DNA of 64,000 bases from Henriciella sp. AS95 (GTDB taxonomy: Bacteria > Pseudomonadota > Alphaproteobacteria > Caulobacterales > Hyphomonadaceae), in the NCBI RefSeq assembly GCF_038900055.1, contig NZ_JBBMQM010000001.1, positions 2,852,001 to 2,916,000 of the forward strand. The letters run 5' to 3'. The notes below the pieces were generated by a model. It had not been told where the DNA came from. It ran no database searches and saw only the letters and a program-made list of their open reading frames with translations. The position numbers and the translations under genes are program-made. Each line of letters starts with the position of its first letter. Position 1 is the first letter of the stretch. Positions 9,289 to 19,081 of the stretch are shown here, piece after piece.

Positions 9289-12200
9289 ATGCGCATCCTG
9301 AAATGGACCGGTATCGGCCTTGCCATTCTTCTCGGACTGGCTGTCTGCGCCGCTGTGGCCGGATATTTCCTTGCTCAGCAGCGTATCAAGTCGGCAATGA
9401 CGCCGCCGGTGGCAGACCCCGCCCCTTCCTCGCTGACGGCATACCTGGACGACGACTTTGAGCCGCAGGCACCGCCGCAGCTCTACAATCCTCAATCAAT
9501 TTCCTCCTTCGCCGACGAGGCCCTGCTCAACACGCAGGCCCGGCCGTGGACGCGCTGGTGGTGGCCGGGCGGTGACGTCGATGCGGAGACGGCCTGCGCG
9601 CAGCTGGAAGACTTGCACGATGCCGGGTTTGGCGGCGTGGAAATCCAGCCCTTCAATGCTGGCCTCGCCATCATCGAGGACGAGGCCTGGCAGGCGCGTA
9701 TCAACAGCTTCGACAGCGAGGACTATTACGCCACGCTGGGCCGCGTCATGTCCTGCGCCAGGAGCTTGGACATGCAGGTCTACCTGAACCATCTCAGCGG
9801 CTGGCCGGCCGGCGGCCCGGAGGTCCCGGTGACCGAAGGCATGAAGGAAATCCGCTACGCCGAAAAACGCGTCAAAGGCGGCCGTATGATCGACATTGAC
9901 CTGCCCGCGCCAGAGCCGAGCTACAACGATATTGCGATGGCTGTCGGCGAGATCTTCTTCGGCGCGGACCTCTCCAATTTCGTCCCGGATGAAAGACAGG
10001 TTCTGGCCGTTCTGGCTGCCACACCGGTCGCCGGAAAGCACGCGTCCAACCCGCTGGATGTCACGAATACCGTGCAGCTCGACCCTGACTCTGTCGTTGA
10101 TCTCTCAAGCTTCGTCGAAGACGGCCGGCTCAACTGGGAGGCCCCTGATGGCGATTGGGCGATCATGGCAATTTACGCCCAGCCTGCTGGCGAAGCGCCC
10201 ACCCTGATCGCGTCAGAGCGCAGCGGCTACGTCATCGACCACCTCGATGCGGACATCGTCGCCGGTCATTATGGCTATGCCTATGGCCCCCGCACCGGGC
10301 TGGAAGAATTCTATGGCGCCCCGTTCATGGGCGTCTTCAATGACAGCCTCGAGTTCAAGCTGGACCGACTCGGTTCGGTCGACATCCTTGAAGAATTCAA
10401 AAAGCGACGCGGCTACGACCTCACACCGCACCTCCCGGCGATCTTCATCCCCGCACGCGACAATTTCTTCCTCACCGAAGTCGGACGCCAGCAACCGGCC
10501 CCCTCCTTCAGCCTGGACGAAACCGACGAGCGAATCCGCCACGACTATCAGAAAACCGTGTCTGACCTGATCATCGAGCGCTTCGCAAGCGAGAGCGCGG
10601 ACTGGGCAGAAGCGCGCGGCCTCGCCTCCAAGGCACAAACCTATGGCTCGGACTTCGATGTGCTCGCCGCGATGGGCCAGAACACAATGCCTGAGACCGA
10701 ACAGCTCTTCGCTGGTGGGTCGGAGTACGCCCTCAAGCTCGCGACATCTGGCGCGGAAATCTATGACCGGCCGGTCGTCTCCGCCGAGTCCTTCGTTTGG
10801 TACAAGCTCGCCTATGCCGTGTCTCCGGAGCAGATCAAGGCAGCAGCCGACAAGCTTTTCCTGAGCGGCGTGAACCAGATCATCTATCACGGCATCCCTT
10901 ACGTGCCGCAGGATGACGCCTACAGCGAAGAATTCGGTGATCTCGGCTGGTACCCATTTTCCGGGCCGGAGAATGACAGCAATTTCTCGGGCAATTACGG
11001 ACCCGCCTCTCCGGTCTGGGACGTGCTGCCGGACCTCAACGCCTATCTCACGCGCGCCCAGTCACTCCTGAAAGCAGGCCACCAGCGCTCCGATCTCTTC
11101 ATCTACTACCCGTTCCTCGGCTTCCCGCATCAGATCGAGGATTCTGAGGTTTTCTCCGAAGAGTTCCTGTTTATGGGGGCGCTACCCGGCGAAACCCAGG
11201 CGCAGCGCGATGAGCCGATTTCCATCCCCTTCAGCAAGCTGCCCGAGCACGCGCCAGAAGACCAGATCGACCCGCGCCTGCGCTGGCTGGAACAGATCCG
11301 TCCGCTCACAGAACGGCTGAACGAAGCCGGCGTGACCTGGTCCTGGATCAATGATGACGGCATCGCCCGTTTTGATCCGGCCACAGACGAAAGTGCGCGC
11401 ATCCTGATTGCGGACGCTCCCTGGATCGAACGCGCGACCCTCGAAGCCCTGATCGAGACAGAAGACATGGCAGACCGGGTGACCATCTGGGGTGCCCCGC
11501 CGAGGCGCCAGCCCGGCTTCCTGGACTTTGAGGCGAACGACGCCTGGATTGCCAGAACAGCCGCCGAGCTTGCCTCAAATGGCGGGCCAGCCACGCCCGA
11601 AGCGCTCATCGACTGGCTGGCTCCGGCGCTGCGCCTCAAGCGGAACGAGACCATCCGGCACTACGCCCGGTATCTCACCGCCGGGACAGAAATTCACTTC
11701 CTCGTCAACCAGTCGCGCGACCGGCACACCGCCCTTGCCGTGCCGTCGCGCCAGCATGCCCATGCCTACTGGTTCGACGCAACCGCAGGCATTGCATGGG
11801 ATGCGGCCCCGATTGAGGCAGGCGCGTTTGAGGTTGACCTCGATGGCCTTCAGTCCCGCTTCCTGATCTTGTCGGATGAAGCGATCTCCAGCATCGGCGC
11901 TGCGCCAGACGCGATCACCAATTCCATAAAGATCAACGGGCCATGGACGATCAGATCGGGCGAACTCACGCTGGACGATCAGACCTCGCTGCCGGACCTT
12001 CGAACCGTCGACGGGTTCAGGCATGCTGACCAGCCGCTCGTCTACTCGACAGCGTTAAACCTGGAAACGGACGAGCCCTGCCCTTGCCCCGCGCAGCTAT
12101 CGCTTGGCCGTGTCGAGGGCGTGGTCCAGGTCCGTGTGAACGGCGAGGAATTTCCGCCGGCCGGTCTTGTACCCATGACGATCAATCTCGTCGACGCCCT

Positions 12201-12405
12201 GCAGCCGGGGCGCAACACGCTGATGCTCACCATCAAGCCGCCAAGGCGTAATGAACTCGTCGGCAAGGCGCTGGCGGGCGATCCGCTCCTTGAGCAGGTC
12301 CTGCCACAACAGGAGGAGCTCGCGCCAATCGGGCTCTTCGGCCCTGTCCAGCTCGACCTGCTCGCCCCGGCTCAAACGCCGTCTCTTCCAACTGACAGCG
12401 AGTAA
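9289..12405 (+). CDS. GH106 alpha-L-rhamnosidase, membrane-anchored
   Basis: A 1038-residue protein whose region around residues 85-122 (RPWTRWWWPGGDVD, GFGGVEIQPFNAG) is typical of GH106, a family of alpha-L-rhamnosidases with a TIM-barrel and accessory beta-sandwich domains. The N-terminus (residues 5-28) is a single hydrophobic segment without a lipobox, so the enzyme probably stays anchored in the inner membrane facing the periplasm. The start has a strong GAGGAGG ribosome binding site. Downstream, CocE follows after 8 bases. GH106 members act on rhamnosides in pectin, saponins and flavonoid glycosides; the CoA ligase upstream argues for a lipid- or acid-linked rhamnoside. I do not assign individual catalytic residues. 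Confidence 0.85.
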   Translation: MRILKWTGIGLAILLGLAVCAAVAGYFLAQQRIKSAMTPPVADPAPSSLTAYLDDDFEPQAPPQLYNPQSISSFADEALLNTQARPWTRWWWPGGDVDAETACAQLEDLHDAGFGGVEIQPFNAGLAIIEDEAWQARINSFDSEDYYATLGRVMSCARSLDMQVYLNHLSGWPAGGPEVPVTEGMKEIRYAEKRVKGGRMIDIDLPAPEPSYNDIAMAVGEIFFGADLSNFVPDERQVLAVLAATPVAGKHASNPLDVTNTVQLDPDSVVDLSSFVEDGRLNWEAPDGDWAIMAIYAQPAGEAPTLIASERSGYVIDHLDADIVAGHYGYAYGPRTGLEEFYGAPFMGVFNDSLEFKLDRLGSVDILEEFKKRRGYDLTPHLPAIFIPARDNFFLTEVGRQQPAPSFSLDETDERIRHDYQKTVSDLIIERFASESADWAEARGLASKAQTYGSDFDVLAAMGQNTMPETEQLFAGGSEYALKLATSGAEIYDRPVVSAESFVWYKLAYAVSPEQIKAAADKLFLSGVNQIIYHGIPYVPQDDAYSEEFGDLGWYPFSGPENDSNFSGNYGPASPVWDVLPDLNAYLTRAQSLLKAGHQRSDLFIYYPFLGFPHQIEDSEVFSEEFLFMGALPGETQAQRDEPISIPFSKLPEHAPEDQIDPRLRWLEQIRPLTERLNEAGVTWSWINDDGIARFDPATDESARILIADAPWIERATLEALIETEDMADRVTIWGAPPRRQPGFLDFEANDAWIARTAAELASNGGPATPEALIDWLAPALRLKRNETIRHYARYLTAGTEIHFLVNQSRDRHTALAVPSRQHAHAYWFDATAGIAWDAAPIEAGAFEVDLDGLQSRFLILSDEAISSIGAAPDAITNSIKINGPWTIRSGELTLDDQTSLPDLRTVDGFRHADQPLVYSTALNLETDEPCPCPAQLSLGRVEGVVQVRVNGEEFPPAGLVPMTINLVDALQPGRNTLMLTIKPPRRNELVGKALAGDPLLEQVLPQQEELAPIGLFGPVQLDLLAPAQTPSLPTDSE

Positions 12406-12413
12406 GACGAGAC

Positions 12414-14159
12414 ATGAAACTCTGGCAAAAAATTCTTGTCGGCTTGCTGGCGCTTGTCGTCCTTCTTGCCGTCATGGGCTTCGCCTTCCGGCAGACGCTG
12501 GGCCGCATAGCAGTCGACCATTTCACAAAGGAGCTGATCGGCCCGCGCCCGGCCTTTCGAAATACGGATTTCTCTGTCGAAACCGAATGGGTCACCATGC
12601 GCGACGGGACGAAACTGTCGACGGATATCTACACGCCTGACGGCGATGGCCCATGGCCGACGCTCCTCGTGCGGGACGCCTACCAGTTCCAGAAATACCT
12701 CACCTGTCACTACTACGTCCGATACGGCTATGCCTGCGTCCATCAGGATGTGCGCGGACAGGGCGAATCCGAAGGCGAGTGGTACCCGCTGAAACATGAA
12801 GCTGATGACGGCGCCGACACGCTCGAATGGCTGACAGGGCAGCACTTCCAGAACGGCAACATCGCGCTCGTCGGCGGATCCTATCTCGGGCTCGTCCAGT
12901 GGGCTGTTGCCGACCGCCTGCCTCCGGAGGTGAAGACCATAGTGCCGACCACCTCGCATGGCGGCTTTTATGACATGGTCTATCGCGGCGGCCATTTCAC
13001 GCAGGGCATTGCCGGGCTCTGGTCTGCGGAAATCTTCCACCCGCTTCAGGACAAGGAAGCCGCCACCAAACAGTGGCTGGAAACCGTCATCCCCGTGCAC
13101 CCGGCAAGCGACGCCCCAAAAGACCTCTTCATGGGCGCATGGCCCTCCTATTCGGACTATATCGCTCACCCTGACCGAGACGACGCCTACTGGCAGCAGG
13201 ATTTCTACCGCCAGATTGACCAGTCCTATCTCTCCGTCCAAGTGCCTGTGCTCTGGATCGCCCGCTGGCATGACTTCTTCCTGGAAGGCACGCTGAACAG
13301 GGTGGACGACCTGCCAAGCCGTGCCGATAGCCTGCTCCTCATACAGCCGGGACAGCATGGCGGCCTGACCAATGAGCTGAACTATACCGACAAACGCTTT
13401 CAGGAGTTCGAGACGAACCTCGCCTGGCTAGATCACCATCTGAAGGGCGAGCCGCTCCCCGAAACGCTGCAGCATCCCGTCATCTATTATGAAAACGGCG
13501 CTGACCGGTGGCAGACCGCCGACTCCTGGCCCCCCGCCGACCGCCAGTCGCTTCAATTCCACCTGACGCGGCTCGACCAATCCGCGACGTGCAGGGGAAG
13601 TCTCGCTGAAACCGCCCCCTCATCGCCCGAGGCCGCAGCGCAGTACACCTACGACCCGGCGACCCCGGTTGAGACCAAAGGCGGGGCCTTCCTGCTCAAT
13701 CCGAACATCGCCCCACCCGCCATCGCCGACCAGGGCCGCACGGCCTGCGAACGCGATGACATCCTTTCCTTCGTGAGCGAGCCCTTCGACGCCGGGCTTC
13801 ACATCGCCGGCAGCATCGAGGTTTCGCTCGACGTTCAGACCGATGCGCCTGAAACCGCGTTCACAGTGAAAATCTCGGAAGTCTTCGAGGATGGCCGCGT
13901 GCTCAACATTCGCGATGACATACAGACCTACCGCCCCGCTTCAACGCCTGACGACGCCGCTCTTGTCTTCGACCTTGTCCCGATTGACTGGACACTCGCG
14001 CCGGGCTCACGGTTGCGGCTGGACGTTTCCTCGTCAAACTTCCCCGCCTTCCCGGCGCATCCGAACAAGGCCGGCGTCTGGAGCGAAATCGCCTCTCCCG
14101 CCACCGCCCGCCAGACGCTCTCTGGCGGATCGGTCAAGCTGCCGATAATAAAGGAGTGA
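12414..14159 (+). CDS. CocE/NonD family acyl esterase, membrane-anchored
   Basis: A 581-residue serine hydrolase of the CocE / X-Pro dipeptidyl-peptidase (S15) group. The N-terminal domain has TMRDGTKLSTDIYTP, DVRGQGESEGEW and the nucleophile elbow GGSYLG with Ser156; the last 200 residues form the C-terminal jelly-roll domain of this family. Residues 5-25 are one hydrophobic anchor, as in the upstream rhamnosidase, so both probably act side by side in the periplasm. Likely role: removing ester-linked acyl groups from the glycoside. It is the last gene of the ligase-rhamnosidase-esterase operon and is convergent with an acyl-CoA dehydrogenase gene. Confidence 0.88.
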   Translation: MKLWQKILVGLLALVVLLAVMGFAFRQTLGRIAVDHFTKELIGPRPAFRNTDFSVETEWVTMRDGTKLSTDIYTPDGDGPWPTLLVRDAYQFQKYLTCHYYVRYGYACVHQDVRGQGESEGEWYPLKHEADDGADTLEWLTGQHFQNGNIALVGGSYLGLVQWAVADRLPPEVKTIVPTTSHGGFYDMVYRGGHFTQGIAGLWSAEIFHPLQDKEAATKQWLETVIPVHPASDAPKDLFMGAWPSYSDYIAHPDRDDAYWQQDFYRQIDQSYLSVQVPVLWIARWHDFFLEGTLNRVDDLPSRADSLLLIQPGQHGGLTNELNYTDKRFQEFETNLAWLDHHLKGEPLPETLQHPVIYYENGADRWQTADSWPPADRQSLQFHLTRLDQSATCRGSLAETAPSSPEAAAQYTYDPATPVETKGGAFLLNPNIAPPAIADQGRTACERDDILSFVSEPFDAGLHIAGSIEVSLDVQTDAPETAFTVKISEVFEDGRVLNIRDDIQTYRPASTPDDAALVFDLVPIDWTLAPGSRLRLDVSSSNFPAFPAHPNKAGVWSEIASPATARQTLSGGSVKLPIIKE

Positions 14160-14192
14160 CTGCCGGGCGGCGCGCGCAAGACAGTCTGCAAG

Positions 14193-15371
14193 CTAGGATC
14201 CAGCCAGCCGAGCCAGCTCGGCCTTCTTGATCTTCTTGGCGAGCGACCATTTGTGGACTTCGGTCGGCCCGTCATAGATGCGGAAGGCGCGGACTTCGCG
14301 GAACAACTGCTCGACGATGGTGTCGCGGCTGACGCCCATGCCGCCCATGACCTGCACACAGCGGTCGGCCACTTTGAACAGCGCTTCGGAGACGGCAACC
14401 TTTGCCATTGAGCTTTCGACATTGCCATTCTCGCCGCGGTCCAGCGCATCGGCGCACCAGTCGATCATCAGCGAGCATTGCTGAAGGTCGATCTTGTTCT
14501 CCGCCAGCATGAAACCGACGCCTTCATGATCGACGAGCAGCTTGCTAAAGGCCTGCCGCTTGCACGCATACTCGGTCGCGATTTCATTCGCGCGTATCGC
14601 GACGCCAAGCCAGCGCATGCAGTGCGAAAGCCGCGCCGGCGCGAGCCGGATCTGCGCGTATCGAAAGCCCTCGCCCGGATTGCCAAGCATGTCCGTTGCC
14701 GGCACGCGAAGATTGTCGATCACCACTTCGGAATGCCCACCCGGCATGGAGCTATCAATCGTGTCGAGCACGCGCTCGATCCGGACGGCATCATTTGGCA
14801 GGTCGACGAGGAACATGCAGGCGCCCTCTTCCGATTTGGCCATGATGATGCCGACCTTCGCGCCCAGGGCCCCCGTAATGAACGTCTTGCGGCCATTGAT
14901 GACCCAGTGATTGCCGTCCTGCACGCAGGTCGTTTTCATCATGGACGGGTCCGAGCCGGCCCCTTCGTATTCTGGCGGCTCCGTCATGAAGAAGGCAGAC
15001 CGCGCCTCGCCGGAGACAAGCGGCTTCAGGAAGCGCTCATGCTGCTCTTCGTTAGCGACCTTGCCGAGGAGGAACATATTGCCCTCGTCTGGCGCGCCGG
15101 TGTTGCACGCCACAGGGCCAAGCGGCGAAAGTCCGGTCTTTTGTAGAACGTAAGCCGTACCGCGCTGAGACAGGTGCGAGCCATCCTCGAGGATATGCGG
15201 CGTCATCACGCCAGCATCGCGCGCCTTGTCGCGAATTTCCTTCACGAGCTCTTCGCTTGGGCCGTGGTCTTCGAGGCGAGGGTCGCGCTCATACGATGCG
15301 ACGACGTCGCGGATAAATGCTTCGACCCGATCGCCAATCTGCTTGGCGATGGCTTCATCTGGATAGTTCAA
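14193..15371 (-). CDS. Acyl-CoA dehydrogenase (ACAD10/11-like)
   Basis: A 392-residue FAD-dependent acyl-CoA dehydrogenase. The flavin/substrate loop FFMTEPPEYEGAGSDPSMM and the C-terminal RIYDGPTEVHKW with the expected catalytic Glu371 mark the ACAD10/11-like branch, which often takes bulky, hydroxylated or branched substrates. Translation appears to begin at a TTG (15369-15371) preceded by AAGAGG at seven bases. It stands alone on the minus strand, convergent with CocE and divergent from the CoA-transferase gene. Substrate unknown. Confidence 0.88.
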   Translation of the reverse strand: MNYPDEAIAKQIGDRVEAFIRDVVASYERDPRLEDHGPSEELVKEIRDKARDAGVMTPHILEDGSHLSQRGTAYVLQKTGLSPLGPVACNTGAPDEGNMFLLGKVANEEQHERFLKPLVSGEARSAFFMTEPPEYEGAGSDPSMMKTTCVQDGNHWVINGRKTFITGALGAKVGIIMAKSEEGACMFLVDLPNDAVRIERVLDTIDSSMPGGHSEVVIDNLRVPATDMLGNPGEGFRYAQIRLAPARLSHCMRWLGVAIRANEIATEYACKRQAFSKLLVDHEGVGFMLAENKIDLQQCSLMIDWCADALDRGENGNVESSMAKVAVSEALFKVADRCVQVMGGMGVSRDTIVEQLFREVRAFRIYDGPTEVHKWSLAKKIKKAELARLAGS

Positions 15372-15819
15372 CGATACACCTCTTCATATTCTACAGGTCG
15401 CGCTCACACGGAGTTTCAACGCGACGCGAAAGCAGGCTGCCAAGCAGACGAACGATATTTCGATCTCTCCAGCGTTCCAGCAGGTGAGCCTTTCGCCCCT
15501 GACCTCCCAAATTATTTAATACGCTTGTTTCCGCATAAGTCGCCCCTCTTAGTCAATTCCAAAGACGGATCTTTCTCCGGCTCCCCCTAAGTCAAGCTGC
15601 CGGATCGCGAAAGTCATACTAATTGATACAGAAACTGATCCTAAAATCATCAGTAGTACGGCCATGACAAAGTCAGCCCAGCAGCGAATTGAGCTCTGGA
15701 TAACACCACCGACTTCATGTAGAACATATGTACTATATCTGACCCTGGCGACGTACTCTTCGAATGAGCTGGGCGGACAACAAATAAACGCCCTCGCGGC
15801 GGATAGAGGGAGAACGACG
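15372..15819. promoter_or_regulatory. Divergent control region with TAGAACATATGTACTA element
   Basis: This 448-base gap separates the acyl-CoA dehydrogenase from the CoA-transferase. At 15720-15735 the near-palindrome TAGAACATATGTACTA (one mismatch) belongs to an element also found before several other catabolic operons (30071, 38129, 47125, 48244). It lies 85-100 bases before the CoA-transferase start. An open frame runs in from 15664, but no convincing protein start precedes 15820. Nothing else is recognised. Confidence 0.5.
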
Positions 15820-17028
15820 ATGGATACACGCAACGATACAGACCAGCAGGCAGGAAGCGGACCGTGTGCCGGCCTTCGCGTCATCGAGATATCGACCATG
15901 GTGTCAGGACCATTCGCTGGCCAGTTGCTGGGTGATCTCGGTGCAGAGGTGATCAAGATCGAGACCACTGCCGGCGACCCCATGCGGGCCAACCAACCGT
16001 CATATGACGGGATGTCCGCCTATTTCTCCCTCTTTAATCGTAATAAGCAGAGCATCTGCCTCGACCTCAAATCAGATGAAGGCCGATCCATTGCGGCAGA
16101 CCTGATCGCGAGCGCCGATGTGGTACTCGAAAACTTCCGTCCCGGCACGATGGACCGGCTCGGCCTCGGCTACGAGACACTCCGCAAGGACAATCCGGGC
16201 CTCATCTATGCAGGCCTGTCAGGCTTCGGAACAGACGGCCCCTATAAGGACAAGCCTGCCTACGACCACGTCATTCAGGCGATGAGCGGAGCAATGTCTG
16301 TTATGGGCTCACCGGATAATCCCGTACCCATCCACCACATCATTGCAGACAAGGTCGCGTCGATCATGACCTGCAACGCCGTCCTTGCGGCGCTGCTTCA
16401 TCGCGAGCGCTCCGGCGGTGCTGGCCAGAAAGTCTCCACCTCCCTGATGAAGACCTATGCCGCCTTCCTGATGCCGGACCTGCTGAACAATTTCATGTTC
16501 CAGACCAAGGACATACAGAAGATTCCCAACATCAAGATCCATCATCCGCTACGCGTGAAAGATGGAAGCGTGATGGGGCACGTACAGCTTAACCGCCAGT
16601 TCGAGGCGCTCTGCACGATCCTGGGGCGTGAGGATTTGATAGAGGACAAACGCTACAACACGCCCTGGGCGCGTATCTTCAACTATGCGGACTTCTGGAA
16701 AGAGCTCGAAGAGCCAGCCTCCAGGATGACGAAAGCCGAACTCATCGCACTGGCCGATGAACATGGCATTCCCCTGGCACCGGTGAACACGGTCGAAGAA
16801 TTCATGGAAGACCCGCAGGCCGTCTATTCGGAGTGCTTCATCGACACAGAAGACCCGGAATTCGGCCGGATGCGCACCTCCGGCTTCTTTGCAGACTTCG
16901 AGACCTCACCGCCTTCTGTCCGGATGCGCGCGCCAAAACTCGGCGAACACACGGAGGAAGTTCTCAAGGCGCTCGGCAAGACCGAGGCGCAAATCGAAGC
17001 GGCTCGAAAGGCCGGGACCATCGGCTGA
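15820..17028 (+). CDS. CaiB/BaiF (class III) CoA-transferase
   Basis: A 402-residue family III CoA-transferase, moving CoA between carboxylic acids or acyl-CoAs without ATP. The N-terminal half shows ISTMVSGPFAGQLLGDLGAE and NRNKQSICLDLKSDEG, and the catalytic aspartate is probably Asp149 in KPAYDHVIQA. The ATG at 15820 is chosen because of the GAGGGAGAACG ribosome binding site; upstream in-frame ATGs would add 52 poorly conserved residues. It probably activates a pathway acid for the acyl-CoA dehydrogenases encoded nearby. Donor and acceptor are unknown. Confidence 0.88.
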   Translation: MDTRNDTDQQAGSGPCAGLRVIEISTMVSGPFAGQLLGDLGAEVIKIETTAGDPMRANQPSYDGMSAYFSLFNRNKQSICLDLKSDEGRSIAADLIASADVVLENFRPGTMDRLGLGYETLRKDNPGLIYAGLSGFGTDGPYKDKPAYDHVIQAMSGAMSVMGSPDNPVPIHHIIADKVASIMTCNAVLAALLHRERSGGAGQKVSTSLMKTYAAFLMPDLLNNFMFQTKDIQKIPNIKIHHPLRVKDGSVMGHVQLNRQFEALCTILGREDLIEDKRYNTPWARIFNYADFWKELEEPASRMTKAELIALADEHGIPLAPVNTVEEFMEDPQAVYSECFIDTEDPEFGRMRTSGFFADFETSPPSVRMRAPKLGEHTEEVLKALGKTEAQIEAARKAGTIG

Positions 17029-17314
17029 CCTGACGCCTTTTCCGACGGCCAAAAAAACTCGAAATATTGACGGGCCGGCTGGTTTGCCGAAGCGCCATCG
17101 GCGAAGTTCGCGTGCGTGAAAGTCTGCTGTATTTCCCGTAGCGGGAGTGAAAATCGGGGCGGGTCCAATCGAGATAATCAATGCGGCGGGCGAGGTCGTA
17201 ACCGTTGTCGCAGAAGATCATGACGCGCTCGACGCACTGGGCATTTCCCGGCGCTGAGCCGTTTCAGGCCAATCACGCTGAGCGCCTTCCAGTGCGTGCA
17301 CGGGGACACCTGCC

Positions 17315-18637
17315 CTAGTCCTGATCTTCACCGAGTGAAGACCGGCTGATCGCCAGAAGCGAGAGCGCAATCAAAAACGGCGTGGTAAGCAAGCAAAGCC
17401 AGGCCAGTCCGGCTCCAAGCGAGTGCTCGCCCCCAACAATCAACGCGCCAAGCTCAACCGCAACCAGGGGACCAAGCCCGTAACCAAGCAGGGCGATGAT
17501 GAGCAGATTGACCGCCGCCAGCCGCGCCCTCATCCGGATCGGCCCGAATTGCTGATAGGCGATCGGCGGAATGACGGGAAAAGCCGATCCGAAGAGGATC
17601 CCGATACCGATGCAAACATACAGCACCGTTCCGCCAGAAAAGATGCCCATCGCAAAGGCTGGTCCGGAAACACAGGCCGCGATGAACAGAACCGTTACGG
17701 CACCGCGGTTCTTCCATCTCCGGTCTATCGCCATCGCCAGTTGCGGCCAGAAGAAATTGCCGATCAGACCTGTCGGCACACCAATCCAGCCGAGCATATA
17801 CCCCGCTTGCGACAGGCTGAGCCCCTCTTCGCGCACAAGGAATGTCGGCAGCCAGGTCACGACGGCCAGGCTGAACAGACAATAAACGCCAGCGGCCGTA
17901 AGCAAGGGAACGAAAAATAGAGCGCGCTTGCGGATGTAGCCGAAAAAGGCACCCCAGGATGAATAGTCCTGGCCGATTTTGAGAGATTCCCCCCTCGGCG
18001 GATTGGCCGCCGTAAACAGGAACACGACCGCGAGCACGACGCCAGGAAGACCGACAAGCATGAAGGTCAGCTGCCAGTGCGCAAGACCTGTCGCCGCGCT
18101 AAAGCTGGCGGCGAAGTCATAGGCCATGGCGCCTGCCATGTACGACCCGATGGACATGAAACTGCCCACTGACAGGTAAACCGACATGGGCAGGCTGCGC
18201 TTCTCCTTGAGGAACAGGTCAGCGATCAACGAAACTGCGGCCGGGGTCAGCACGGCCTCGCCAAGCGCGACGCCGCAACGCAGGATCAGCAGGCTCCAGA
18301 ATCCAGTCGCGAAGGCAGACAGCACGGTCGCCACGCTCCAGACGCCGACACCAACCGCGACCACCGTCCGCCTGTCGCGTGTATCCACCAATTGCGCCAG
18401 TGGCAGGCCGCCAAACGAATAGACCAGCGCAAAGCCCAGGCCGAGGAGAAGCGCAAGCTGCCGGTCAGCAAGCCCAAGGGCTTGACCGACAGGCTCTGCC
18501 ATCAGCGCCAGAATGCTACGGTCGATAAAAGACAGGATGAAAAGAACGGTGAGCAGCCCGACCGTGTACCAGGCGTGCCGCATTGACGGCCTCAATGCGG
18601 AAACGGGATTGCCTGCGGCCAGAGTTTCGCTTGTCAT
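17315..18637 (-). CDS. Spinster-type MFS transporter
   Basis: A 440-residue major facilitator with about 12 membrane segments. The sequence FILSFIDRSILALMAEPVGQALGLADRQLALLLGLGFALVY is typical in arrangement of the Spinster-like/organic-anion MFS proteins common in catabolic clusters of sphingomonads and relatives, where they import aromatic or steroid acids. The ATG at 18637 is preceded by GAGG; the frame extends upstream without support. The gene is monocistronic on the minus strand. In the 444-base gap behind its start (18638-19081) a possible TTGACC -35 box lies near 18812, but otherwise I see no gene or repeat. Confidence 0.85.
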   Translation of the reverse strand: MTSETLAAGNPVSALRPSMRHAWYTVGLLTVLFILSFIDRSILALMAEPVGQALGLADRQLALLLGLGFALVYSFGGLPLAQLVDTRDRRTVVAVGVGVWSVATVLSAFATGFWSLLILRCGVALGEAVLTPAAVSLIADLFLKEKRSLPMSVYLSVGSFMSIGSYMAGAMAYDFAASFSAATGLAHWQLTFMLVGLPGVVLAVVFLFTAANPPRGESLKIGQDYSSWGAFFGYIRKRALFFVPLLTAAGVYCLFSLAVVTWLPTFLVREEGLSLSQAGYMLGWIGVPTGLIGNFFWPQLAMAIDRRWKNRGAVTVLFIAACVSGPAFAMGIFSGGTVLYVCIGIGILFGSAFPVIPPIAYQQFGPIRMRARLAAVNLLIIALLGYGLGPLVAVELGALIVGGEHSLGAGLAWLCLLTTPFLIALSLLAISRSSLGEDQD

Positions 18638-19081
18638 CTTTTTCCTCAACCTTTTGCCGGCATGGAGCGCTTCAAACGCCCTCTGTTTCTTCGACCGCTG
18701 CTGCAGGGCGCGCATGCGTTACCTGCGGTAAAGCCGGCAGACTTCATCTTCCGGCTCGGCCCTTTTGCCTCGTCAATTTGTTCTGAAAACGCTATTGGCA
18801 TCGCCATTGACGGTCAAGCAAACGTTTTAATTTGCTGTGCGGCTCTTATAAACACCAGAGGCTCCATTACCGACCATCAGACTACACAAACGACTTTGGA
18901 CGAGCACCAAGGAAATCCGGTATATTTCTTTTTTTTCAAAGTCTTGAATACGCTTCCGCTGCAATCATGGAGGACCGCTGGTTCGCACAGCAGAAGCTTC
19001 CGCTCACGTCACGCCGACACCAGAGCGACAAAACAAATTCATCTGTTTTATTCTTGACCCGCATCAAACGGCTTTGGCCCC
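18638..19081. other. Gene-free interval
   Basis: This 444-base stretch lies between the 5' end of the MFS gene and the 3' end of a crotonase gene, both on the minus strand. It contains AT-rich patches (around 18830 and 18930) and presumably the MFS promoter. The TTGACC on the minus strand near 18812 could be its -35 element, but a matching -10 is poor. No supported coding frame, terminator hairpin or RNA gene is visible. Confidence 0.4.

Noticed and set aside
12372-13358. Minus-strand open frame of 328 codons
   Set aside because: Antisense to the CocE gene; no ribosome binding site, no recognisable domain.
14155-14191. Possible terminator between CocE and the convergent dehydrogenase
   Set aside because: Only a 5-bp GACTG/CAGTC stem with a 22-base loop and no T-run.
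17147-17257. 36-codon frame with GTG start and protein-like composition in the 286-base gap after the CoA-transferase
   Set aside because: The putative ribosome binding site overlaps the start codon, there is a stop ten codons upstream, and no family is recognised; it may be a gene remnant but cannot be supported.
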